DNA from: Dehalococcoidales bacterium
GTDB taxonomy: Bacteria > Chloroflexota > Dehalococcoidia > Dehalococcoidales > Fen-1064
DNA: 64,000 nt
Direction: 5' to 3'
Assembly: GCA_016783135.1 (NCBI GenBank)
Contig: JADHXC010000005.1
Location: forward strand, 1-64,000
In this document: positions 50,453 to 61,020 of the stretch, piece by piece
Layout: each line of letters begins with the position of its first letter
How positions within the stretch are numbered: the first letter of the stretch is position 1
Notes under the pieces: model-generated
Databases searched by the model: none
The model's input: the letters and a program-made list of their open reading frames with translations, nothing else
Told to the model about the DNA's origin: nothing
Translations under genes and position numbers: made by a program

Positions 50453-51550
50453 CTACCCTCCTATCCTCTCCGCAATTTGGTCGCCCATCTCGCTGGTGCC
50501 GACCTTCGTCCGGCCTTCGCTGAAGATGTCATAGGTACGGTAGCCTGACTCCAGCACGCGGTCGACTGCCTTCTCGACTGCTCTGGCTTCCGCCGGCAGT
50601 CCGAAGGAATAGCGCAGCATCATCGCCACGCTGAGGACCAGGGCACAGGGATTGGCCATGTCTAGTCCGGCGCGACGGGGGGCGCTGCCGTGAATCGGCT
50701 CATACATGCCGAATATCCTGACTCCCTCCCGGGGTACACCGGCCAGGCTGGCCGAGGGCAGCATTCCCATCGAGCCGGCCAGCATCGAGGCCTCGTCGGT
50801 GAGGATATCACCGAAGGTATTTTCCGTAACCAGGACGTCCAGGTAGCCGGGGTTCTGGATGAGGCGCATGGCGCAGGCGTCCACCAGCATGTGCTCCAGC
50901 TCGATGTCCGGGTATCCTTCCGCCACCTCTTCGGCCACCTGTCTCCACAGGCGGGACGATTCCAGCACGTTAGCCTTGTCCACCGATATCAGGCGTTTAC
51001 CGCGGGACCTCGCCAGCTCGAAGCCCACTCTTACGATACGCTCGATTTCCTGTTCGGAGTAGACCATGGAATCCACCGCCCTGCGACCGCGGGAGGTCCG
51101 GTACCGTTTCTTCGGCCGGCCGAAGTAGAGGCCGCCGGTAAGCTCACGGATGAAGACAAAGTCCACGCCCCTGATGACATCCGGCTTCAGGTTGGTGGAA
51201 TCGACCAGCATCGGGAACACCTTCACCGGCCGCAGGTTGGCGAACAGACCCAGTCCCTTGCGTAGCGCCAGCAGCCCGTCCTCGGGGCGTACCTTTGCCT
51301 GCGGGTCGTCCCACTTGGGGCCACCGACAGCACCGAGGAGAACGGCATCACATCGCTTGCACATCTTGAGGGTGTCCGCAGTCAGGGCCTCACCACTTTC
51401 ATCGATGGCGGCGCCGCCGATGAGGTCGTACCAGAGGTTGAAGCTGTGGTCGAACCTTTTTCCAACCGCCTTGAGTACCTTGACTCCCTCGTCGGTGACT
51501 TCGGGCCCGATGCCGTCGCCGGGCAGGACTGCGAGATTGAATTGTGCCAT
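50453..51550 (-). CDS. leuB: 3-isopropylmalate dehydrogenase
   Basis: [24 protein letters not shown]...[11 protein letters not shown]...[12 protein letters not shown]...[26 protein letters not shown]. Confidence 0.97.
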   Translation of the reverse strand: MAQFNLAVLPGDGIGPEVTDEGVKVLKAVGKRFDHSFNLWYDLIGGAAIDESGEALTADTLKMCKRCDAVLLGAVGGPKWDDPQAKVRPEDGLLALRKGLGLFANLRPVKVFPMLVDSTNLKPDVIRGVDFVFIRELTGGLYFGRPKKRYRTSRGRRAVDSMVYSEQEIERIVRVGFELARSRGKRLISVDKANVLESSRLWRQVAEEVAEGYPDIELEHMLVDACAMRLIQNPGYLDVLVTENTFGDILTDEASMLAGSMGMLPSASLAGVPREGVRIFGMYEPIHGSAPRRAGLDMANPCALVLSVAMMLRYSFGLPAEARAVEKAVDRVLESGYRTYDIFSEGRTKVGTSEMGDQIAERIGG

Positions 51551-52050
51551 CAGGTCCTCCTGTTTGATAGTCTTTGCCTGGTATGCTCAATCAGCCCGCC
51601 GGCGGCGATAAGCTCGCTCATGAACTCCGGGTAGGGCTTGGCGGTGAACTCCGTTCCTCTGGTCAGGTTCCTGATTGTGCCACTGGCAAGCTCCACTTCC
51701 AGCTCGTCACCGGCCTCGGTGCCGTCCACGGCTTCGTTACATTCCAGAAGCGGCAGACCGATGTTGATGGCGTTGCGGAAGAAGATACGGGCAAAGCTCC
51801 CGGCGATGACGCAGGAGACCCCCGAGGCCTTGATTGCCAGCGGGGCATGTTCACGCGAGGACCCGCAGCCGAAGTTGCTCGTCGCCACGATGACGTCACC
51901 CGGTCTCACCCTGTCGACGAACTCCGTGTCAATGTCCTCCATGCAGTGCCTGGCCAGTTCCTCCGGCTCGGAGACGTTCAGGTAGCGTGCCGGAATGATG
52001 GCATCGGTGTCAACATTTGCCCCGTACTTGTGGACTCTGCCTTTGAGCAT
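51550..52050 (-). CDS. leuD: 3-isopropylmalate dehydratase small subunit
   Basis: [22 protein letters not shown]...[42 protein letters not shown]. Confidence 0.96.
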   Translation of the reverse strand: MLKGRVHKYGANVDTDAIIPARYLNVSEPEELARHCMEDIDTEFVDRVRPGDVIVATSNFGCGSSREHAPLAIKASGVSCVIAGSFARIFFRNAINIGLPLLECNEAVDGTEAGDELEVELASGTIRNLTRGTEFTAKPYPEFMSELIAAGGLIEHTRQRLSNRRT

Positions 52051-52354
52051 ATGGCATCTCCCCGTCCTCTTTCTCGATTATATCACGAACCTTCATGCGG
52101 CCTGTTGTTCCCCAGTCCTTACATGCCGTTGTTGCCCTGTCTTAGAAGATTGTACCACTTTATATCTGACACAGCTAACCCTGATGTACTTGATATGCCT
52201 GTCACCCCGGCAAAGAATAGCCTGCAGCCGAAGCTTCTCACCATACTATACCTGCACCGGACAATCATGCACGTGCCACTGCACAACTGGCATTAGCCGG
52301 CCCGGTGTGGTTTAATGTAATAGGTTTCCGAGTGCCCGCCTGCCAGACAGTGAT

Positions 52355-54067
52355 ATGCGCATATCAAAACTCTTCGGGAAAACACAGCGAGAGATACCTG
52401 CCGAGGCTGACACCATCAGCCACCAGCTCCTGCTCAGGGCCGGAATGATAAGCCAGGTAGCTGCCGGCGTCTATTCCTACCTGCCCTTCGCCCTGCGGGC
52501 GCTGAGGAAGATAGAAGATATCATCCGTGACGAGATGAACAAGGCCGGCGGGCAAGAGTTGACGCTACCCGTTCTCCAGCCCCTGGAACTATGGCAGGAG
52601 TCCGGGCGAGACCAGGCGTTTGGCAAATCACTCTTTACCCTGTCCGACCGCAGGGAACGGTCACTGGCCCTGGGACCAACCCACGAAGAGGTCATCACCC
52701 AACTGGTGAGCCACCATGTCCAGAGCTACCGCGACCTTCCGCTGCTCCTGTACCAGATCCAGACCAAGTTTCGTGATGAGCCCCGTCCCAGGGGCGGCCT
52801 GATAAGGGTCCGGGAGTTCACTATGAAGGACCTCTACAGCTTTGACGTTGACGAAGATGGGCTGGAAGAAAGCTACCAGGAGATGCTCCGGGCCTACAAG
52901 AATATCTTCAACCGTTGCGGTCTACCCACCATGCTCGTCGAAGCGGATAGCGGGGCCATCGGTGGCAAGGACTCCCACGAGTTTATGCTACTCGCCGAGA
53001 GCGGTGAAAATGAGAACATCTACTGCCCGGGCTGCGGTTACGCAGCTAACGCGGAAAAGGCGGAGATAGCAAAAGGCACGGTAGACGGCGGCGAACCACT
53101 TCCGATGGAAGAGGTAGCCACACCCGGCATGACCAGCATCGAACAGGTGGCCGGTTTCCTCGGTGTTCCGCCAAATCATACTCTCAAGGCGGTCTTCTAC
53201 GTTGCCGATGGTGAATTCGTCTTCGTAGTTATCCGGGGTGACCTTGATGTGAACGAAAGCAAGCTTCAGAACTCCCTGCACTGCTACGAGCTTCGCATGG
53301 CCACGGAGGCGGAGGTCATAGAAGCCGGTATTGTCGCCGGTTCAGCCTCACCGGTAGGCATCAGCGGCATGCGGATTGTCGCTGACGACTCGGTGCCGGT
53401 GGCATCCAACCTGGTCGGCGGCGCCAACAAGTCGGACACCCACCTCAAGAACGTGAACTACGGGCGTGATTTCACTGCCGACGTGATTGCCGACATCGCC
53501 CTGGCACATGCCGGAGACACCTGTCCTCGATGTGGTGGCAGAATGGAATCGGCGCGCGGCGTAGAGGTCGGCCACATCTTCAAGATCGGTACAGCGCACA
53601 GTGAGCGGCTCGGCGCCCTCTATGCTGATGCTGCTGACGTGTCCCACCCGATAGTCATGGGATGCTACGGCATCGGACTGGGCAGGCTCCTGGCTGCCGC
53701 CATCGAGCAGAACCATGACGAGAAGGGCATAATCTGGCCCATGCCGATTGCGCCTTACCAGGTCTACCTCTGCCCTCTCTACCGTGATAACACCGAGGTC
53801 TCCGAGGTTGTCGAGAGACTCTATACCGAGCTTGAAGCAAAGGGCATAGAAGTCCTCCTTGACGACCGAACGGAGTCTCCGGGAGTGAAGTTCAACGATG
53901 CCGACCTCCTGGGCATTCCTCTCCGCGTTACTGTCAGTCCCCGGACCCTGGAGAAGGGTAGTGCCGAGATAAAGCGTCGCACCGAGAGAGAGACCGAACT
54001 AGCGCCGCTGGAAGAGGTGACTGCCAGACTGAAAGAACTCATTGCTGAAGGAATCAAGGCCAGTTGA
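52355..54067 (+). CDS. proS: Prolyl-tRNA synthetase
   Basis: QLLLRAGMISQVAAGVYSYLPFALRALRKIEDIIRDEMNKAGGQELTLPVLQP; LGPTHEEVIT; FRDEPRPRGGLIRVREFTMKDLYSF; editing domain present. Confidence 0.97.
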   Translation: MRISKLFGKTQREIPAEADTISHQLLLRAGMISQVAAGVYSYLPFALRALRKIEDIIRDEMNKAGGQELTLPVLQPLELWQESGRDQAFGKSLFTLSDRRERSLALGPTHEEVITQLVSHHVQSYRDLPLLLYQIQTKFRDEPRPRGGLIRVREFTMKDLYSFDVDEDGLEESYQEMLRAYKNIFNRCGLPTMLVEADSGAIGGKDSHEFMLLAESGENENIYCPGCGYAANAEKAEIAKGTVDGGEPLPMEEVATPGMTSIEQVAGFLGVPPNHTLKAVFYVADGEFVFVVIRGDLDVNESKLQNSLHCYELRMATEAEVIEAGIVAGSASPVGISGMRIVADDSVPVASNLVGGANKSDTHLKNVNYGRDFTADVIADIALAHAGDTCPRCGGRMESARGVEVGHIFKIGTAHSERLGALYADAADVSHPIVMGCYGIGLGRLLAAAIEQNHDEKGIIWPMPIAPYQVYLCPLYRDNTEVSEVVERLYTELEAKGIEVLLDDRTESPGVKFNDADLLGIPLRVTVSPRTLEKGSAEIKRRTERETELAPLEEVTARLKELIAEGIKAS

Positions 54068-54696
54068 TTATTGACCTTCACACCCACACCAGGGTCGGTT
54101 CCGATGACAGCTTCATTGACACTCACGAACTGATAGCAAAGGCCAGGAAGACCGGCCTGGACGGCATCTGCATCACCGACCACGACTGGTTCTGGAAGAT
54201 GGAGACCATCGAAAAGCTGAGGCAGGAGCATGACTTCCTCATCCTGCCCGGTGTGGAGATGAACACCAACGACGGCCACCTCCTGGTGTTCGGACTGGAG
54301 AAGTATACCTTCGGCATGCACCGCACCGGGTTTCTGAAACAGGTCCTGGATGACGTCGGCGGTGTCATGATTCTGGCCCACCCCTACCGGCGGAACATGT
54401 ACTACGGTGAGGACGTTGAGACTTCGGTAGAGAGGTACAGCCACAACTCAGTCTTCAAGTACGTTGATATTATTGAAACGCACAATGGCCGTGCCACAGA
54501 AAGGCAGAGCCGTTTTTCCCGGGAGCTTTGTTGTCGTTTGAAGCTGAAGGCCACTGGCGGCAGCGACGCCCACCAGATATCAGACATACCATCCGGAGCG
54601 ACCTCCTTCGAGCGGGATATCTCCAGCGTGGAGGACCTCGTCACCGAGCTCAAGGCAGGCCGGTTCCAGCCGTTTGACCTCCGTCACCAGTCCTAG
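54064..54696 (+). CDS. PHP domain metal-dependent phosphoesterase
   Basis: MIIDLHTHTRVGSDDSFID...GLDGICITDHD...ILPGVEMN...GGSDAH; TTG start overlapping proS stop. Confidence 0.9.
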   Translation: MIIDLHTHTRVGSDDSFIDTHELIAKARKTGLDGICITDHDWFWKMETIEKLRQEHDFLILPGVEMNTNDGHLLVFGLEKYTFGMHRTGFLKQVLDDVGGVMILAHPYRRNMYYGEDVETSVERYSHNSVFKYVDIIETHNGRATERQSRFSRELCCRLKLKATGGSDAHQISDIPSGATSFERDISSVEDLVTELKAGRFQPFDLRHQS

Positions 54697-54814
54697 CGAA
54701 TATCCTGGAAAGAGAGTCGGTGCCTTCTAACCGGGGGCACCGACTCTATGTATCTCTGCGAGACCTGTTCCGTTATCTATGTATCCAGACTGCAAACTGC
54801 GTCTATCCAATACC

Positions 54815-55675
54815 TCAGCCCGGCTTTACGGCACGGACATTCACACTGGCAACAACACCCTCAAGCTCACCGGAACCGACGGCGGTCTCCGAGACCACCT
54901 CAGCATTACTGAATCCCGCAGCCGTAATCGCTGCCAGGTACTCTTCTACCGGTAGAGCCCCGGAAATACAACCAGTATACGCAGTAAGTGAGCTCTTGAT
55001 ATCTTCCGGTAATTCCCCACACAGGACTATATCCGATACCATTACCCTGCCACCCGGCCTGAGAGCCCGGAATGCCTCCCGAAAGACCTGGGGCTTGTCC
55101 GGAGACAGGTTGATGACACAGTTGGAGATGACGACATCAGCAGAATTGTCGGCCACAGGAAGGTGCTCGATTTCACCCAAGCGGAAATCCACGTTCTCAT
55201 AACCGCCCTTCTGCGCGTTCGCCCTAGCCGCCGACACCATATCCGGCGTCATGTCGACTCCAATTACCTTTCCATACTTGCCGACGGCATGGGCGGCGAG
55301 GAAACAGTCGATACCACCGCCGGCGCCCAGGTCCACGACAACCTCACCCTCACTCAGTGAAGCCAGGGCGGTGGGATTCCCGCAACCGAGACCCATTCCG
55401 GCGCTTTCCGGAATTGATTGAAGCTCTTCCTCAGTGTACCCCACTGCCACAGCCGCCGCATCGGACGGACTGCAACAACTGGCACCGCTCTGCTGAGCAC
55501 GCATACTCCGGGCGCTGGCTTCCTGTTGGGGGGCACAGCAACTGGCGTCACCAGCAGCCTGCTGCGGCCCGCAGCAGCTTCCCGCGTTCGCGTCGGTAAC
55601 CCCAGTACCCCCGCGCTCCCGGGCTATTCTAGCGTATGTATCCCGTACTGCCTGCCTGATTTCATCATCGTTCAT
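54815..55675 (-). CDS. arsM: Arsenite S-adenosylmethionine methyltransferase
   Basis: GLGCGNPTALASLSEGEVVVDLGAGGGIDCFLAAHAVGKYGKVIGVDMTPDMVSAARANA...SNCVINLSPDK; N-terminal SCC motifs. Confidence 0.93.
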   Translation of the reverse strand: MNDDEIRQAVRDTYARIARERGGTGVTDANAGSCCGPQQAAGDASCCAPQQEASARSMRAQQSGASCCSPSDAAAVAVGYTEEELQSIPESAGMGLGCGNPTALASLSEGEVVVDLGAGGGIDCFLAAHAVGKYGKVIGVDMTPDMVSAARANAQKGGYENVDFRLGEIEHLPVADNSADVVISNCVINLSPDKPQVFREAFRALRPGGRVMVSDIVLCGELPEDIKSSLTAYTGCISGALPVEEYLAAITAAGFSNAEVVSETAVGSGELEGVVASVNVRAVKPG

Positions 55676-55699
55676 TTCAAGCCTCTCCTTTCCGAGTGT

Positions 55700-55978
55700 C
55701 TACAGTATATCCCTCATCACCGGCCCGATGGCAGCCTTAACCATCTCGGTCAACTCCTCCGCTTTGGTAAGCGTGATGCAGCAGAGCGTGCCGCCCCTTT
55801 TCCAGGTGGTGAGCGCCAGCTTGTCACCGGCACGAATGCCGGCCCTCTCCCTGAGCTCTTTGGGAAGCACCATCTGGCCCCTCTCATCGATACTGACCAG
55901 TGCCTCAACCCGGCAGCATGTGTCAGCCTCTGGAGCGCACGAGCAGTCATCCTGTCCCATTGGTTCCACGCTATTCAC
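55700..55978 (-). CDS. AbrB/SpoVT-like protein with Cys-rich N-terminus (resembles HgcAB-associated protein HgcC)
   Basis: CSCAPEADTCCRVEALVSIDERGQMVLPKELRERAGIRAGDKLALTTWKRGGTLCCITLTKAEELTEMVKAAIGPVMRDIL; directly upstream of arsM. Confidence 0.8.
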   Translation of the reverse strand: MNSVEPMGQDDCSCAPEADTCCRVEALVSIDERGQMVLPKELRERAGIRAGDKLALTTWKRGGTLCCITLTKAEELTEMVKAAIGPVMRDIL

Positions 55979-56000
55979 CTCACGAGGTACTTTAATAAAT

Positions 56001-56031
56001 CTGATTTATCAGTACATACTGATTATACAGT
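56001..56031. promoter_or_regulatory. Overlapping palindromes upstream of the AbrB-like/arsM genes, candidate operator
   Basis: CTGATttATCAG, CAGTAcaTACTG, ACTGattataCAGT. Confidence 0.45.
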
Positions 56032-56089
56032 ACACATAGAAGGGCTGTCAAGATGGATGTCAGGGAGATTCCGGGTAGAACGGAGAGTC

Positions 56090-58513
56090 CTAGCCGCGCA
56101 GAACAGCCCCCAACTCACCAGAGAGTCTATTGAGGATACTCTGCTGGACCTTGCTGACCTCATCGTCGGTGAGGGTATGGTACGGTGTCCGGTAGCTGAT
56201 GCGATAGGCAAGTGACTTCTTTCCCGACGGCACCTGCTCGCCGGAATAGACATCAAACAGGGCCACTTCCTCTACCAGAGGAAAGTCACCGATGATATCA
56301 ACAACCTTTTGATGGGTAGTGGCGGCATCTACTACCAGCGCCATGTCGCGGACAACTGCCGGGAAGCGTGATATCGGCTTGAACATCTTTCCAGCGAGGG
56401 TAAGGGGCAAGAGTGCCGGCAGACTGAGCTCGAACAGAAAAGCTGGCTCGGGGACTTCAAAGGCATCCTGCACCGCAGGATGCAATTGCCCGACAACGCC
56501 GAGCCTTGTGCCGTTGCTGATGATGGCGGCCTGGTTCGTCGGGTGCAGGCTCTCGTCGGTCCCCGCTTCGAAGCTGGCAGCCACACCCAGTTGAGCCAGC
56601 AGGCCCTCTACTATTCCCTTGGCATCGAAGAAGTCCACCGGCTCGGTATTGCCGAGCCAGGATGAAGTATGCCGGGGGCCGCTGAGCACGCCGCACAGCA
56701 TTTCGGCCTCATCAGGCAGGTCATTGGGGCGCGGCCGGAATACCCTGCCCAGCTCATAGAGCCGGATACCATCTTCGATATGCCCCCGGTTGGCTGCCAG
56801 AGAGGTTATGACGTTACCCCGCAAATTGGGGCGAAGGTACGTCTGGTCGATGGTCATTGGATTGACCAGTCGGAGTAGTGCTGATTCCGGCGTTTGTGAC
56901 TGCGGCCGCAGCGCGAGCTGCGGCAGGAGCTTACGCAACGATTCCTGGCTGGCCCAGGGATGGGACACTATCTCCTGAAAGCCGTAGCTAACGAGGTGCT
57001 GGCTCAACCTGCGCTTGAACATGATAATAGGTTCCGGGTTGTGAGGTGGTATCGGCTGGTTGAGCATAGTTGTCGGAATCTCATCATACCCGATAATGCG
57101 CGCTACTTCCTCAACGAGGTCCACCGGCAGCCGAATATCGCTCCGCCAGTGAGGGGCAACGGCAACAACCTCTGATTCCGAAGTCCCGGGCCGACACTCG
57201 AAACCCAGCGAAATCAGCGTCTCTTCAATCTGCTTCCTGCTGAACCCAACCCCCAGAATTCGCTTAACACCGTCGGTAGAGACTGTCACTGGCTCCGGCT
57301 CAGCCTTACCCGGGTAGACATCGATAACGCCGCTGGCAACCTGGCCACCGCCCAATTCGGCAATAAGCTGCGTTGCTCTCTTCAGCGCCGGTATGGCCAT
57401 CTCGGGACTGATGCCGCGCTCAAACCGCATACAGGCTTCACTGGGCATTCCCAGTATCCGCCCGGTGTAGTGGATGCTGCGCGGATTGAAGCTGGCCGCT
57501 TCGAGGAGTATGGTAGTGGTGAACTGGCTTACCTCGCTGTTGGCACCGCCCATCACACCGGCGACGGCTACCGCTCTCTCCTTATCCGCGATGACCAGCA
57601 TATCTCCGGAAAGGGTCCGTTCTTCCCCGTCCAGGCTGACAATCACCTCTCCCTCACCGGCACGGCGGACAATAATCTTCCCGCCCGTAATCTCTTCGTA
57701 GTCAAAGGCATGCAGAGGCTGTCCATACTCCAGCATAACGAAGTTGGTGACATCGACGATATTGCTTATTGGCCGCATACCGTAGGAGATGAGTCTTTCC
57801 TGCATCCACCGTGGCGACTCACCCGGCTTCACCCCGGTTATCAGGCTGGCGCAGTACCTGGGGCAGAGGTCAGGGTCTTTAATCTCCACGGACACCTTGC
57901 GCTCAATCGGAGTATCCGTTTCTTTATAGTCTGCATCCGGCAAGTGAACGCTCTGCCCCGTCAGGGCGGCAACCTCCCGCGCTATACCGACCATTGCCAG
58001 GCAGTCCGGCCGGTTGGGAGTCACGTCCATGTTGAGAATAACATCGCCGAGGTAGTCGGCCAGAGGCCTGCCCACTTCCACCTCTTCCGGCAGGATAAGG
58101 ATACCTTCGTGCTCCTCGGAGATACCCAGTTCCTTCTCGGAGCAGGCCATACCACTGGAAACCACGCCACGTATCTTTGCCCGCTTTAGCTTGGCCGGTT
58201 CCCCGGTATGCGGGTCAATAAGCTGAGCACCGACCGGCGCAAAGGCCACCTTGACCCCGACGGCAACATTCGGCGCCCCGCAGACAACCGTCTCTTCACC
58301 GCTACCGTGGTCGATAGTAACCAGCGTAAGGCGGTCGGCATTGGGGTGAGGGGTGACCGCCGTTATCCGGCCAACAACGATGCTGTCCCAGCTCTCCCCG
58401 ACAACCTGGATGCCCTTGACCTCACTGCCGGCCATCGTCAGCCGGTCGGCCACCTCTTTCGGTGGCAGGCTAATATCGACGTATTGCTTTATCCAGTTCA
58501 GTGATACCTTCAT
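56090..58513 (-). CDS. pheT: Phenylalanyl-tRNA synthetase beta subunit
   Basis: MKVSLNWIKQYVDISLPPKEVADRLTMAGSEVKGI...; B5, tRNA-binding and FDX-ACB regions, 807 aa. Confidence 0.97.
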   Translation of the reverse strand: MKVSLNWIKQYVDISLPPKEVADRLTMAGSEVKGIQVVGESWDSIVVGRITAVTPHPNADRLTLVTIDHGSGEETVVCGAPNVAVGVKVAFAPVGAQLIDPHTGEPAKLKRAKIRGVVSSGMACSEKELGISEEHEGILILPEEVEVGRPLADYLGDVILNMDVTPNRPDCLAMVGIAREVAALTGQSVHLPDADYKETDTPIERKVSVEIKDPDLCPRYCASLITGVKPGESPRWMQERLISYGMRPISNIVDVTNFVMLEYGQPLHAFDYEEITGGKIIVRRAGEGEVIVSLDGEERTLSGDMLVIADKERAVAVAGVMGGANSEVSQFTTTILLEAASFNPRSIHYTGRILGMPSEACMRFERGISPEMAIPALKRATQLIAELGGGQVASGVIDVYPGKAEPEPVTVSTDGVKRILGVGFSRKQIEETLISLGFECRPGTSESEVVAVAPHWRSDIRLPVDLVEEVARIIGYDEIPTTMLNQPIPPHNPEPIIMFKRRLSQHLVSYGFQEIVSHPWASQESLRKLLPQLALRPQSQTPESALLRLVNPMTIDQTYLRPNLRGNVITSLAANRGHIEDGIRLYELGRVFRPRPNDLPDEAEMLCGVLSGPRHTSSWLGNTEPVDFFDAKGIVEGLLAQLGVAASFEAGTDESLHPTNQAAIISNGTRLGVVGQLHPAVQDAFEVPEPAFLFELSLPALLPLTLAGKMFKPISRFPAVVRDMALVVDAATTHQKVVDIIGDFPLVEEVALFDVYSGEQVPSGKKSLAYRISYRTPYHTLTDDEVSKVQQSILNRLSGELGAVLRG

Positions 58514-58515
58514 AT

Positions 58516-59571
58516 TTAGAACTGCCTCAAGAACCTGAGGTCGTTATTATAGAACAGGCGGATGTCATCAATCCCGTAGCGCAGCATGTGAAGTCGTTCC
58601 AGACCGATGCCGAAGGCGAAACTGGTGTAGACCTCGGGGTCAATACCGCCGCGCTCAAGCACCCTGGGATGCGTCATCCCCGCTCCCAGTATTTCCAGCC
58701 AGCCTTCATTTCGGCAGTATCGACAACCTTCGCCATGACATATGGAGCACTCAATGGCCACCTCGACCCCGGGTTCAACGAAGGGGAAGAAGTCACACCG
58801 GAAACGCACCCGCCGGTCCCCACCGAAATAGCGGCGCGAGAACTCGTAGAGCGTGCCCTTGAGATCGGCCATGGTGATACCCTTGTCCACGGCCAGACCG
58901 TCGAAATTGACGAACATGCGCAGGTGAGTAGCGTCAGTAGCCTCATAGCGGTAGACCTTGCCCGGCTCAACCACCCTTATCGGTGGCCGCATTCTCTCAA
59001 CAACGCGCGCAGATATCGCCGTGGTCTGGGTGGTCAGTATCATCGGGTACTTCCCGGCCTCATTACGGTAGTCAACCCAGAACGAGGAGTAAGTGTCACG
59101 TGATGGGTGTTCCTCGGGGATGTTGAGTGCCTCAAAGTTGTAGTAGTCCCACTCCACCTCCGGGCCCTCAACCACGTCGAATCCCATGGCGGCGAAGATG
59201 TCACAGACCTCGTGCAGGGTCTGCGTGATGGGGTGCAGTCGACCTGCCGGCACGGGCCGGCCCGGCAGCGTAACGTCGCCACGGGCCAGCAGGGTATCAT
59301 CCACTCTCAGTGATGCCCGGGCTGCTTCCTGCTTCAGCGCTTGGGTCTTTCGGGCAAAGTGCTCGCCGAGGATGGACTTTATCTCGTTGGCCCGTGCACC
59401 GATGGCCTTCCGTTCCTCCAGGGGAAGTCCGGCCAGTCCACGCAGGATACCGGTCAGGTCGCTCTTTCTGCCCAGGTAACGAACGCGCCACGATTCCATG
59501 TCCGTGGCACTGTCAATGGCTTCCAGCTCACGCCGGGCATTCTCGGCCAGTTGCTCCAGTTGTTCCCGCAT
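58516..59571 (-). CDS. pheS: Phenylalanyl-tRNA synthetase alpha subunit
   Basis: [26 protein letters not shown]...[50 protein letters not shown]. Confidence 0.97.
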   Translation of the reverse strand: MREQLEQLAENARRELEAIDSATDMESWRVRYLGRKSDLTGILRGLAGLPLEERKAIGARANEIKSILGEHFARKTQALKQEAARASLRVDDTLLARGDVTLPGRPVPAGRLHPITQTLHEVCDIFAAMGFDVVEGPEVEWDYYNFEALNIPEEHPSRDTYSSFWVDYRNEAGKYPMILTTQTTAISARVVERMRPPIRVVEPGKVYRYEATDATHLRMFVNFDGLAVDKGITMADLKGTLYEFSRRYFGGDRRVRFRCDFFPFVEPGVEVAIECSICHGEGCRYCRNEGWLEILGAGMTHPRVLERGGIDPEVYTSFAFGIGLERLHMLRYGIDDIRLFYNNDLRFLRQF

Positions 59572-59769
59572 CTGTCACTCACACTGCGTATGTTTTATGT
59601 CCAGATTACATCTGGATTATAGGTTATCCGCCGAGAGACGGTCAAGGAAGCCCGCCATCAACGGTTCACGAGCGAGGTCTCGTTCTATCGAAACCCCGCC
59701 TAATAGCAAATCCCCTTCCCTGGCAGCAAGGAAGGGGATTTGGCAATCATTTTAGAACTCTGCTTTGTC

Positions 59770-60129
59770 TTAGCCCTGGACCTGCTGCCTGGCTATGGTG
59801 ACCAGGCTGCTAAACGACTCCGGTTCCCTTACGGCCATGTCGGCCATCATCTTGCGGTTAATCTCAACACCGGCTTTCTTCAGACCATGAATGAACTGGC
59901 CGTAGGTAAGGCCTTCGGCCCTGCTGGCGGCGTTGACGCGAGATATCCAAAGACGCCTCATGTCACCCTTTCGCTCGCGACGGTGGGCATAGGAATAGCT
60001 CAATGAATGGAGCATTGATTCAGTGGCACGGCGGACCAGTAAGTGCTTGCTTCCCCGGTGCCCCTTGGTCAGGGCAAGCAATCTCTTATGCCTATGATGC
60101 GATGTAACCCCTCTCTTTACTCGTGGCAA
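59770..60129 (-). CDS. rplT: 50S ribosomal protein L20
   Basis: MPRVKRGVTSHHRHKRLLALTKGHRGSKHLLVRRATESMLHSLSYSYAHRRERKGDMRRLWISRVNAA. Confidence 0.97.
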   Translation of the reverse strand: MPRVKRGVTSHHRHKRLLALTKGHRGSKHLLVRRATESMLHSLSYSYAHRRERKGDMRRLWISRVNAASRAEGLTYGQFIHGLKKAGVEINRKMMADMAVREPESFSSLVTIARQQVQG

Positions 60130-60214
60130 AACGCCCCTCCTGCTTCGCTCTGGTGCAATCTCTTCCGTTTCCTGGTCCCCCGCAGAGACCCCTACTCCTC
60201 CTGCAGGGAGGAGC

Positions 60215-60418
60215 CTACTTTACTCCGTAGGGCAGGAGTCTCCTTATCCGGGGCGTGTCACTGGGGCTCACCGGGATTGTCTCATCATAGAGACGCCGCA
60301 CCCGTTTCGGCTTGCGTCGCCGCAGGTGACTTTTCCCGCCTTTTGCCCGCATCATTTTACCAGTACCAGTAATATGGAAGCGACTCTTAGCGCCTTTATG
60401 TGTTTTCAGTTTTGGCAT
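60215..60418 (-). CDS. rpmI: 50S ribosomal protein L35
   Basis: MPKLKTHKGAKSRFHITGTGKMMRAKGGKSHLRRRKPKRVRRLYDETIPVSPSDTPRIRRLLPYGVK. Confidence 0.95.
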   Translation of the reverse strand: MPKLKTHKGAKSRFHITGTGKMMRAKGGKSHLRRRKPKRVRRLYDETIPVSPSDTPRIRRLLPYGVK

Positions 60419-60956
60419 ACTGTGATTCCTTTGCTTTACTCTTCTGGGCATTGGATGGTGTCAGGATGATGTTCATCCGCCTCCCCTCCATCGATGGCTG
60501 CCTCTCCATCACAGAAATATCCTCCAAATCCTTGGCCATCCGTTGCAGTAGCTTCCAGCCAAGCTCAGGATGGGTGACCTCCCTGCCCCGAAACATTATC
60601 GTTACCTTTAGTTTATCGCCTTCGGTCAGCAGCTTCCGAGCTGTCCTGGCCTTGGCATTAAAGTCGTGGTCTCCAATCTTCGGCCGTAGCCGTACTTCCC
60701 TGAGGAGTGATATCTTCTGGCTTCGTCTATCACCCCGTTCGCGCTTGGCCTGTTCGTATTTGTACTTCCCGTAATCAAGAAGCCGACAGACCGGCGGAGC
60801 TGCCGTGGGCGCTACCTCTACCAGGTCGAGGCTCTGCTTCCGTGCCGTCTCCCGTGCTTGGGCCAGGGGCATGATGCCCAACTGTTCACCCTTCTCCCCC
60901 ACGAGACGAACCTCGGTAACCCTGATCTGCTCGTTGATGCGCAGTTTCTTTACTAT
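60396..60956 (-). CDS. infC: Translation initiation factor IF-3, probable ATA start
   Basis: Extended frame (ATA)VKKLRINEQIRVTEVRLVGEKGEQLGIMPLAQARETARKQSLDLVEVAPTAAPPVCRLLDYGKYKYEQAK; in-frame TAG just upstream; GAGGGGTGA RBS. Confidence 0.92.
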   Translation of the reverse strand: MVKKLRINEQIRVTEVRLVGEKGEQLGIMPLAQARETARKQSLDLVEVAPTAAPPVCRLLDYGKYKYEQAKRERGDRRSQKISLLREVRLRPKIGDHDFNAKARTARKLLTEGDKLKVTIMFRGREVTHPELGWKLLQRMAKDLEDISVMERQPSMEGRRMNIILTPSNAQKSKAKESQYAKTENT

Positions 60957-61020
60957 GTTCTAGCTCACCCCTCTTAAGCGTACTGTACTAGCGACACACT
61001 CTATAATACACTGTACCGCA

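Noticed and set aside
52051-52354. Branched-chain leader peptide/attenuator upstream of leuD
   Set aside because: No Leu/Ile/Val-rich short ORF followed by a terminator hairpin could be found on the minus strand; only a TATAAT-like -10 close to leuD.
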